Below are positions 7,773 through 13,986 of a DNA stretch of 22,508 nucleotides, piece after piece (position 1 is the stretch's first letter; every line of letters starts with the position of its first letter). The translations under genes and the position numbers were made by a program. A model generated the notes under the pieces. It was not told the DNA's origin and ran no database searches. It saw only the letters and a list, made by a program, of their open reading frames with translations. The DNA comes from an uncultured Eubacterium sp. GTDB lineage: Bacteria > Bacillota > Clostridia > Peptostreptococcales > Anaerovoracaceae. The stretch is from contig UQRM01000036.1 in NCBI GenBank assembly GCA_900543485.1, positions 1 to 22,508 on the forward strand. Direction: 5' to 3'.

Positions 7773-9137
7773 TTAACATGTAAGGAACCCTGCTATCAGG
7801 TATCCTATGATGGCAAATCCTGCACATATCAGCGCATATGGCAATTGAGTCAACGCGTGATCCATGTTTTCTATGCCTGATGCCGAAGAAGACAGTACCG
7901 CAGCATCGGAGTAGAAACAGCCGTGTGCTCCGAATGTAGCCGAAGACAGTATCGCCGCTACAGTGATCAGCGGATCAGCGCCTACCGCAGCTCCCAGCGG
8001 AACTATGATAGGTATAGTAACTGCCGGCACTCCCCAGCAGCTTCCCGTTACGAAGGACAGCAACGCTACGAGCACGAACGCTACAGCCGGCAGTATAGCC
8101 GGTGAAACATACGGTGCAACCGAATCTATTATAAAATCAGACATTCCTATATGTTCGAGCACTTTCTGCAAAGTCAGCGCGGAAACGATTATCCCGAACA
8201 TCAGCATCATATCCCCGAAACCGCCGATAAACGCATCGGAAAATTCTGAGAAAGTCAGCCTTCTCTTTATCATGTACATGGCTGAAGCCACTACCGTACC
8301 GATAACGACTCCTACCAGAAGATCGACATCAAAATACAGTGTACCTGCTATCAGAGCCAACATCGGAATGACGAAATCCCATACGCTTGCAGCGTTGTCA
8401 GGATCGTAATCCTCATTGAGATTAAACTTCTTGCTTCCCTCGTTATATGTCATCCCGGTCTCTGCGGTTCTCTTGTATGCCTTCTTCATGGCTCCAAGCT
8501 TAGGCACTATCCCCAGGATGACAAACGGAACGATGATCGTGGATGCAATAGCGTAAAACGAGAACGGTATCGTGCTAACGAATATATCCATACCCCCCCC
8601 CAGGTATTCCAGGGTAGGCTCCTGCTCCAGCATTCCCGCCCAGTATACTGCCTGAGTCGAAATCGGTATCAGCATACATACCGGTACGCCGGTTGAGTCT
8701 ATGATGTACGCCAGCATCTCCCTCGGCGTTTTCTGCTGGTCGCAGACTGTCCTCATGGCATTGCCGATGGTCAGTACGTTCAGATATTCGTCTACGAAAA
8801 TTATCAGTCCCAGAATCCACGCAATAAACATGGATTTCTTTTCCGAATCGGAGTATTTAAGCACCAATCTGATGAAGCCGGATGTGGCCTTCGCCTTTCG
8901 CATTATGGCGATAAACGAACCGAAAAGACCTACGGTGAGTATCATCCATATGTTCCCGGTGTCCGATAATACTTCATACATGAAATCCAGATATCCCCAG
9001 AAGAATCCCGTACCATATGCGATGACAGAACCTATCAAACCGCCCAGCAGCAGCGCTTCCAATGTTTTCTTGGTTACAAGCGCAAATATTATTATAAATA
9101 CAGGCGGCAGCAATGTAATGATTCCATAGCTATCCAT
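7773..9137 (-). CDS. NhaC family Na+/H+ antiporter-type transporter
   Basis: A 454-residue polytopic membrane protein of the NhaC family (ion transporter superfamily) with about eleven to twelve hydrophobic segments. Recognisable parts are MDSYGIITLLPPVFIIIFAL at the start, the FVDEYLNVLTIGNAMR segment, the SFVTGSCWGVPAVTIPIIVPL motif and the SSATFGAHGCFYSDAAVLSSSA segment near the C-terminus. Family members exchange Na+ for protons, or in some cases exchange or import organic substrates. I chose the ATG at 9137, not the in-frame ATG at 9152, because AAGGAGG (9149-9143) lies between them at ideal spacing, so the upstream ATG overlaps the ribosome-binding site. It is first in the apparent operon behind the -24/-12 promoter. 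Linkage with an amino-acid dehydrogenase suggests amino-acid/Na+ exchange, but that is inference. Confidence 0.88.
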   Translation of the reverse strand: MDSYGIITLLPPVFIIIFALVTKKTLEALLLGGLIGSVIAYGTGFFWGYLDFMYEVLSDTGNIWMILTVGLFGSFIAIMRKAKATSGFIRLVLKYSDSEKKSMFIAWILGLIIFVDEYLNVLTIGNAMRTVCDQQKTPREMLAYIIDSTGVPVCMLIPISTQAVYWAGMLEQEPTLEYLGGGMDIFVSTIPFSFYAIASTIIVPFVILGIVPKLGAMKKAYKRTAETGMTYNEGSKKFNLNEDYDPDNAASVWDFVIPMLALIAGTLYFDVDLLVGVVIGTVVASAMYMIKRRLTFSEFSDAFIGGFGDMMLMFGIIVSALTLQKVLEHIGMSDFIIDSVAPYVSPAILPAVAFVLVALLSFVTGSCWGVPAVTIPIIVPLGAAVGADPLITVAAILSSATFGAHGCFYSDAAVLSSSASGIENMDHALTQLPYALICAGFAIIGYLIAGFLTC

Positions 9138-9203
9138 TTTTCCCTCCTTCACAATTCCTATTATCCGAATAATACTTCATTTTCAACGCGCACTATTATC
9201 TAA

Positions 9204-9220
9204 CGCAAAAAAGCTGCCAA
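9204..9220 (-). promoter_or_regulatory. Sigma-54 (-24/-12) promoter of the antiporter-dehydrogenase operon
   Basis: The minus strand reads TTGGCAGCTTTTTTGCG from 9220 to 9204. The invariant GG (9218-9217) and GC (9206-9205) are exactly ten bases apart, and TTGGCA and TTTGC fit the RpoN consensus (TTGGCAC-N5-TTGCW). Predicted start is about twelve bases past the GC, near 9193, leaving a leader of about 55 bases to the ATG at 9137. A PAS/AAA+ activator with a GAFTGA loop is encoded just upstream, and palindromes suited to activator binding lie about 190-290 bases upstream. The -24 box and spacer coincide with the 3' arm and T tract of a terminator. Confidence 0.85.
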
Positions 9221-9235
9221 CATGGCAGCTTTTTT
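9207..9235 (-). terminator. Rho-independent terminator of the PAS-type activator gene
   Basis: A perfect 12-base-pair stem, AAAAAAGCTGCC (9207-9218) against GGCAGCTTTTTT (9224-9235), with a five-base loop. Read on the minus strand it is a classic hairpin plus six T. It lies about 290 bases after the activator stop codon and upstream of the antiporter gene, so it insulates the operon from activator read-through. It is symmetrical and could act in both directions. Confidence 0.8.
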
Positions 9236-9404
9236 CTTCCACTTGTCGCCCAAAACCAACACAACCATTGATTTTATGCGGTTTTCAGAAACAGACATTT
9301 TTTAATTTTCAGAAAACATTCGACCGGTCCATTTCCACATTCTGCGATTTTTGTACATTATAAAGTGTATATTTTATAACTATATTGCGTTTAATTTACT
9401 TTTA

Positions 9405-9492
9405 ACGCATATTTGCGTCGCTTTTGCAATATTTTCGCACCATTTGCCTGTTTTTAACGCAATTTTGCGTTAATCGTTACGCAGAATTGCGT
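9405..9492. promoter_or_regulatory. Three ACGCA-N4-TGCGT palindromes: candidate upstream activator sites
   Basis: Site A is 9405-9418, site B 9457-9470 and site C 9479-9492, each ACGCA, four bases, TGCGT. Site B extends to a 20-base palindrome, TTAACGCAATTTTGCGTTAA (9454-9473). Centres of B and C are 22 bases apart (about two helical turns) and A is 52 bases from B. Half sites TTGCGTT (9385-9391) and AACGCAA (9203-9208, overlapping the -12 box) also occur. The position, just downstream of a Fis-type HTH activator gene and about 190-290 bases upstream of the -24/-12 promoter, fits enhancer sites bound by that activator. Confidence 0.7.
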
Positions 9493-9527
9493 CGCGCAAA
9501 ATATCACATTAAAGTCAAAAAACTTTT

Positions 9528-10919
9528 TTATCTGATCCCATATCTGGCAAGCTTCCTGTTAATAGTACTTCTGGTCGTCTGAAGACGCTTTGCCATTTCC
9601 CCGGTATTCCCACAATCGGCATATACTTTTCTCAGCAATTCAGCCTCAAAATCCCTGACCATCTCATCTATCGACCCGGTGATCTTATAGTCCGCATCCG
9701 GACCGGCCCCGCGCTCTTCAAATATATAACTGCTCACGTCATTGGCCGTTATCACATTCCCATCTCCCACAACTATCAGGCTCTCTATCATATTTTCCAG
9801 CTCCCGCACATTTCCCGGCCAGGAATAAGCCAGCATTTTTTTCTGCGCCTTCGGATCTATCCATTTATGTGTTTTGTATTTTCTGTTGAATTTATCCACA
9901 AAATCCTTCGTCAGCTGTACGATATCTTCTTTCCGCTCCCTGAGAGGCGGTATGTTTATCGATACCACACCTATCCTGTAATACAGATCCTGTCGGAACT
10001 TCCCCTGCGCCGCCATTTCCTTCAAGTCACTGTTGGATGCGGCGATTATCCTTATGTCCAGCTTCACAGGCTTATCGCTTCCTACCGGCATCATTTCCCT
10101 CTCCTGTATGACCCTCAGCAACTTCACCTGCAAATTGAAAGGGATAGAATTTATCTCATCAAGAAATATAGTCCCGCCATTAGCCATGCCGAAATATCCG
10201 CTTTTCCCCTCTTTGCGAGCTCCTGTAAACGCTCCCTCCACATATCCGAACATTTCTGATTCCAACAAATTGTCCGGTATCGCTCCACAGTTGACTTTTA
10301 TAAAGGGGCTGTCCGCGCGGGAGCTCTCCCTGTGTATCATATCGGCCAACACTTCCTTACCGGTACCCGATTCGCCCTGTATCAGGACAGTGGTATTGAG
10401 TCTGGCGACTTTATGAGCCATTTCCACCGACTGCTTCATGTTCTGTGACACGGCCGTTATTTTCCTCGAAAATCCGCTGGCTTGTCTCAAGCGTTCCAGT
10501 TCCTGCTCATATTTTTGATTCAGTTTCTTTACCCGCATGAGCCGCTCTCTCGTCTTTGCCAACTCCGTCACGTCGCGCTCACAGGCTATCACCAGCTTGA
10601 GCCGTCCATCCTCATAATATGGGACCCCTGTCACCAGCAGCTCCCTGTTATCGCCGGTCTTCTGCACCAACACTTCTTCTCTTCCGCTCATCAACACCCT
10701 GCTGCTTACGAACTCGCTGCAATAGCCTTCCTTCACCAGATCGTCTATATTCCTTCCGATCAGCTCATCCATCTTTTTTCCGCCGTTCTTCTCCACCGCT
10801 TTGTTGACTTCCAGAATAATGCCTTTCGTATCGACGACAAAAATACCATCGTCAATATTGTCGAGCACCGCTTTATAGTCTTCTGTTTTTAATTTCGTAC
10901 GTCTGTCACTGCTGTTCAT
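9528..10919 (-). CDS. Sigma-54-dependent transcriptional activator (PAS/AAA+/Fis)
   Basis: A 463-residue enhancer-binding protein from the chosen start. Order: PAS sensor (about 12-115, [20 protein letters not shown]), a short coiled-coil linker (about 115-150), an AAA+ domain with Walker A GESGTGKE (182-189), GAFTGA (229-234), FLDEINS and [10 protein letters not shown], and a C-terminal Fis-type HTH (about 420-463, [16 protein letters not shown]). I place the start at the ATG at 10919 (MNSSDRRTK) because AGGGGG (10930-10925) precedes it at good spacing; the upstream in-frame ATG at 10958 has no such site. The gene stops just before the palindrome cluster and the -24/-12 promoter of the antiporter operon, its likely target. 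The PAS ligand is unknown, probably the substrate of that operon. It lies 131 bases behind hisD. Confidence 0.93.
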   Translation of the reverse strand: MNSSDRRTKLKTEDYKAVLDNIDDGIFVVDTKGIILEVNKAVEKNGGKKMDELIGRNIDDLVKEGYCSEFVSSRVLMSGREEVLVQKTGDNRELLVTGVPYYEDGRLKLVIACERDVTELAKTRERLMRVKKLNQKYEQELERLRQASGFSRKITAVSQNMKQSVEMAHKVARLNTTVLIQGESGTGKEVLADMIHRESSRADSPFIKVNCGAIPDNLLESEMFGYVEGAFTGARKEGKSGYFGMANGGTIFLDEINSIPFNLQVKLLRVIQEREMMPVGSDKPVKLDIRIIAASNSDLKEMAAQGKFRQDLYYRIGVVSINIPPLRERKEDIVQLTKDFVDKFNRKYKTHKWIDPKAQKKMLAYSWPGNVRELENMIESLIVVGDGNVITANDVSSYIFEERGAGPDADYKITGSIDEMVRDFEAELLRKVYADCGNTGEMAKRLQTTRSTINRKLARYGIR

Positions 10920-10985
10920 AAAGACCCCCTGCATCTGCCACATATACTGCAACGTCATGTACTTCTGCCGGTATCAGCATCATCT

Positions 10986-11019
10986 ATACATCCATTCCAT
11001 CAAAACGAAATGGATGTAT
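10986..11019. repeat. 11-bp inverted repeat between hisD and the activator gene
   Basis: ATACATCCATT (10986-10996) and AATGGATGTAT (11009-11019) are perfect inverted copies around a 12-base centre. A GC-rich hairpin (CCGGGC/GCCCCGG, 11023-11039) lies beside it on the hisD side. On the minus strand no T run follows, so a standard terminator for hisD is not supported. An operator for the activator gene or an mRNA-stabilising hairpin are alternatives. Confidence 0.5.
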
Positions 11020-11050
11020 TTTCCGGGCAGAAGCCCCGGTTCGTTCATCT

Positions 11051-12343
11051 TCACTTGTCTTTTCTTCCCGAATGCTTCTCCATCCGTATCTCCGCCGCTC
11101 TGGCATGACCAACCAGACCTTCACCTCTGGCCAGGCTGGATACCAGAGGGGCTATCTTCATCATCGCATCAGCACTCATCGTCTGATATGTACATATTTT
11201 CAGGAAGGTGCCTGTCCATACGCCTCCTGTATACCTGGCCGCGCCCAGAGTAGGCAAGGTATGATTAGGTCCTGAAGCATAATCGCCGAACACTTCGGCA
11301 GTATTACCGCCGATGAACAGAGAGCCATAATTTCTCAACCGACTGACTACGGCATCCTCAGCCTCTTTCCTCACGTTCACTTCCAGGTGTTCGGGAGCGT
11401 ATCCATTGGCATACTCCACAGCTTCATCAAGTGAATCTGCCAGCAGCACTTCACCGAAATCATTCCACGAACTGGCTGCGATATCCTTCGTATCGAGCTC
11501 AGGAAGTTGTTTTTCAACAGCTTCCATCACTGCTGTTCCAAGCTTTTCATCAGTGGTGACCAGGATCCCCTTAGCCTCTTTATCGTGTTCCGACTGAGCC
11601 AGCAGATCTGCAGCGATGATATCCGGATCTGCTCCGCCATCAGCTATTACCAGCACCTCGCTGGGGCCTGCCACGAAATCTATCCCCACTTTACCATAGC
11701 ACTGCCGTTTTGCTTCGGTCACAAAGCTATTGCCGGGCCCCACGATAAGGTTCACCGGCCGGATCTGTTCAGTTCCATATGAAAATGCCGCGATAGCCTG
11801 AGCTCCGCCCACAGCATAGATTTCGTCCACACCGGCGATATCCATGGCTACCAGCGTCTTCGGATGTACTTTGTCCGTCCCCTTTATCACCGGAGAACAA
11901 GCTGTGATACGTTCTACACCGGCTATCTTGGCCGGTATCCCCAGCATCAGCGCGGTGGAGTACAACGGATACCCGCCGCCAGGCACATAACAGCAACATG
12001 ATTCCACCGGTATGACCTTATGCCCGAGCTCCATACCCGGCTCGGGAGAAAAGCCATCCAACATCCCTATAGTCTCACGTTGAGCCTCAGCGAACGCTCT
12101 TATATTGGCCGCCGCCCGACGTATATCATCTATCTCCACATCAGGCACCGTCTTATACGCCTCCTCTATTTCTTCTTTCGAGATCCTCAGCGCCGTCCTG
12201 TTACAGCTGTCGAATCTGCGGTTGTACTGAAGGAGCGCCGCGTCACCATGCGTTCTCACTTCATCTATTATTCCTTTCACCGTTTCAGTGAGCTTCGACC
12301 TGTCCTGTTCTGTTCTCTTTTTGGAAGCTTTCAATTCTTTCAT
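11051..12343 (-). CDS. hisD: Histidinol dehydrogenase family protein (stand-alone HisD)
   Basis: A 430-residue HisD-family enzyme. Biosynthetic HisD oxidises L-histidinol to histidine with two NAD+ and a zinc ion, in the cytosol. Metal and catalytic residues known from the E. coli enzyme appear kept: Q250 and H253 in LAQSEH, the glutamate-histidine pair in APEHLE (E318, H319), D354 in FGDYASGPNHTLPT and H413 in GLVGHARAAEIR. The GPGNSFVTEAKRQ and AGPSEVLVIAD signatures are intact. The N-terminus is a little short for the family. The ATG at 12343 follows GGAAGG. No other his gene is nearby; neighbours are an exporter and a sigma-54 activator. It may therefore complete a scattered histidine pathway, or be a HisD paralogue acting on another amino alcohol or diol, as the sulfopropanediol dehydrogenases do. 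Family sure, substrate not. Confidence 0.85.
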   Translation of the reverse strand: MKELKASKKRTEQDRSKLTETVKGIIDEVRTHGDAALLQYNRRFDSCNRTALRISKEEIEEAYKTVPDVEIDDIRRAAANIRAFAEAQRETIGMLDGFSPEPGMELGHKVIPVESCCCYVPGGGYPLYSTALMLGIPAKIAGVERITACSPVIKGTDKVHPKTLVAMDIAGVDEIYAVGGAQAIAAFSYGTEQIRPVNLIVGPGNSFVTEAKRQCYGKVGIDFVAGPSEVLVIADGGADPDIIAADLLAQSEHDKEAKGILVTTDEKLGTAVMEAVEKQLPELDTKDIAASSWNDFGEVLLADSLDEAVEYANGYAPEHLEVNVRKEAEDAVVSRLRNYGSLFIGGNTAEVFGDYASGPNHTLPTLGAARYTGGVWTGTFLKICTYQTMSADAMMKIAPLVSSLARGEGLVGHARAAEIRMEKHSGRKDK

Positions 12344-12385
12344 CTTATTTTTCCTTCCTCGTTCGATTCATCGCTTTATCATAAT

Positions 12386-12413
12386 AATATATAAAAAATC
12401 CGGCGATTGTCAA
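12386..12413 (-). promoter_or_regulatory. SigA-type promoter of hisD
   Basis: A perfect TTGACA (12413-12408) is followed after 16 bases by TATATT (12391-12386) on the minus strand; TATTAT at 18 bases is an alternative -10. Transcription would start near 12379, about 36 bases before the hisD ATG. The -35 box overlaps the 3' arm of the preceding long inverted repeat. Confidence 0.65.
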
Positions 12414-12493
12414 GTGGTGCCAGGCATGACAGACAGCTCTGAGTCTTAACTGTCAAGACAGACAGCCCTGAGATCATCCCAACAACAATCGCC
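12402..12493 (-). terminator. Long inverted repeat with T run after the MFS gene, enclosing repeats
   Basis: On the minus strand GGCGATTGT (12493-12485) and ACAATCGCC (12410-12402) are perfect 9-base inverted arms, followed by GGA and six T (12398-12393), like the end of an intrinsic terminator. The 74 bases between the arms contain a 16-base direct repeat, GACAGACAGCTCTGAG at 12428-12443 and GACAGACAGCCCTGAG at 12457-12472. They also contain small hairpins such as GTCTT/AAGAC and TGCC-A-GGCA. The loop is long for a simple terminator, so this may instead be a small inserted repeat or a structured RNA. Confidence 0.45.
12428..12472. repeat. Direct repeat pair, 16 bp, period 29
   Basis: GACAGACAGCTCTGAG (12428-12443) recurs as GACAGACAGCCCTGAG (12457-12472), one mismatch in 16. 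The flank TGTCAAGTGGTGCCAGGCATGACA (12408-12431, given here as its parts TGTCA, TGCCAGGCA and TGACA) is partly palindromic, in the manner of REP-like intergenic elements. No transposase gene is near. Confidence 0.6.
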
Positions 12494-12520
12494 TGCATCT
12501 GAAGTAAATAACACTCCCCC

Positions 12521-13927
12521 TTATTTCCGCTTCAGAGAAACGAAGACACCTCCTGCACAGATGCCCGTAAATATGATAAACGATATCCTTATGACCTTTA
12601 TCAATGTTTCTGCCGGAGCCGCTGCCAGAGCCATCTCTCCCGCCAGTGCCGACACTGTCACCGTCACGATGACCATGCTGAGAGTATGGCCTATCGATCT
12701 CATGGTAGCCAGTACCGACGATGCCACACCATACTCCGCTCTGTCCACACATGACATGACCGCATTGGTATTTGGCGATGAGAACAGTGAAAATCCTACA
12801 CCGGTGATCACCAGAGCCGTGATGACGAGCGCCAAATGAGTCTCCTCGCTCAGGAAGATGAATATAAACGTACCCGCAGCGCAAAATGCCATCCCTGCCG
12901 ACGACATCTTGAACGGTGAGAACCTGTCGGAAAATCTCCCCATGACAGGTGAAAGCGCTGCCATAATGGCAGGTTGGAATATCATGATGAATCCGGCTGT
13001 CTGCGATGAGTAATCCATCACTACCTGCAGATATATGGACACCAGATAACTTATGGCAAATGTCGCTCCGTAATTGAGCATCGCTGCCAGGTTAGAAAAT
13101 CCATATCCCTTATTCTCACGAAACAGCCTCACGTCCACTATCGGAGAGCTTGCGTTCAGCTCGTGGACCACAAATACAACACCCAGTATGACACCCGCCA
13201 CAGTCAGAAGTACGGGGACTGCTCCACTTCCTGTTTCAGACAGCCCATACATCATCAATACGATAAATGCCACATATATGATATTCCCGGCAAGGTCAGC
13301 TCTGCCGCCCTTTCGTATCTTCATTCCGTCTCCGTCCTGCTTGTCCCCGGCCAGGCCGGCCACACGCCTTTCGCGAGGCAGCTTCAGCAAAGCGGTAAAA
13401 AAAGCCACCGCGCCCAGGGTTCCTGTCAGCACGAATATGGACTGCCACCCCAGATTATGATTCAACAATCCTCCCACTACAGGTCCCGCCGAAAGTCCCA
13501 CATACGTCGATGCCAACGAATATCCAAGGACCCGTCCTCGCTGATCTCCGGGGAAGGCATCCACCAGGATAGCCGTATTGGTGCTGAATATCATAGACGC
13601 TCCTATGCCCTGCACTATCCTTGAAGCCAGCAGCATAGCCATAGATGCGGAAAAAGCAGCCGCGCCGCAGCAGATAACAAATACGATGATACCGACGACC
13701 AGAACTGTTTTCCTGCACGTCATGTCCGCCAGCCTCCCAAGCGGCACCGAAAAAGCGGCTACCGAAAGTGTATATCCCGTTATGAGCCAACCTACCGAGC
13801 CTGCGCTCACTCCAAACTGCTGACCTATATCCGGTACCGAAAGATTCAAAGCGCTGCCTGTAAAGGTGGTGATAAAAGCTGTTATCACCACCACCATTAT
13901 TATCGCTCTCTGTTGATTCTTTTCCAT
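12521..13927 (-). CDS. MFS transporter, DHA2 (14-helix drug:H+ antiporter) type
   Basis: A 468-residue polytopic membrane protein. The start (MEKNQQRAIIMVVVITAFIT) and SALNLSVPDIGQQFGVSAGSVGWLITGYTL match the first two helices of DHA2 exporters. PLGRLADMTCRKTVL is the loop 2-3 MFS signature, RIVQGIGASMIF fits helix 4, and GYSLASTYVGLSAGPVVGGLL contains the motif C-like GP of antiporters. A basic, Gly-rich cytosolic loop (about residues 185-210) follows the sixth helix. About fourteen hydrophobic segments are expected. Function: proton-driven export of an unknown compound. I chose the ATG at 13927 by family comparison. It has no Shine-Dalgarno, but TATAAT (13939-13934) ends six bases before it. 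A start at 14002 would overlap spoIVA and add an unusual 25-residue extension. Confidence 0.85.
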   Translation of the reverse strand: MEKNQQRAIIMVVVITAFITTFTGSALNLSVPDIGQQFGVSAGSVGWLITGYTLSVAAFSVPLGRLADMTCRKTVLVVGIIVFVICCGAAAFSASMAMLLASRIVQGIGASMIFSTNTAILVDAFPGDQRGRVLGYSLASTYVGLSAGPVVGGLLNHNLGWQSIFVLTGTLGAVAFFTALLKLPRERRVAGLAGDKQDGDGMKIRKGGRADLAGNIIYVAFIVLMMYGLSETGSGAVPVLLTVAGVILGVVFVVHELNASSPIVDVRLFRENKGYGFSNLAAMLNYGATFAISYLVSIYLQVVMDYSSQTAGFIMIFQPAIMAALSPVMGRFSDRFSPFKMSSAGMAFCAAGTFIFIFLSEETHLALVITALVITGVGFSLFSSPNTNAVMSCVDRAEYGVASSVLATMRSIGHTLSMVIVTVTVSALAGEMALAAAPAETLIKVIRISFIIFTGICAGGVFVSLKRK

Positions 13928-13943
13928 GGTATTATTATATACC
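13928..13943 (-). promoter_or_regulatory. -10 element inside an inverted repeat at the MFS start (possible leaderless transcript)
   Basis: The minus strand reads GGTATATAATAATACC immediately before the ATG at 13927. GGTAT and ATACC are inverted arms and TATAAT (13939-13934) is a perfect -10. Transcription six to seven bases after the -10 would begin at or next to the A of the ATG. No good -35 is present at 17 bases (TAGTAT). The inverted repeat could be an operator. Confidence 0.45.
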
Positions 13944-13986
13944 ACGAAAGGCTCAAATACTAATATTTCCTCCACCGGACGGCACA

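Noticed and set aside
9422..9443. Sigma-54-like TGGTGCGAAAATATTGCA on the minus strand among the palindromes
   Set aside because: GG to GC spacing is twelve bases, which RpoN does not normally tolerate; the 9204-9220 site fits exactly.
12386..12493. T-box or histidine-responsive leader in front of hisD
   Set aside because: No AGGGTGG-type T-box sequence or specifier-loop arrangement; the structured part lies upstream of the likely hisD start site.
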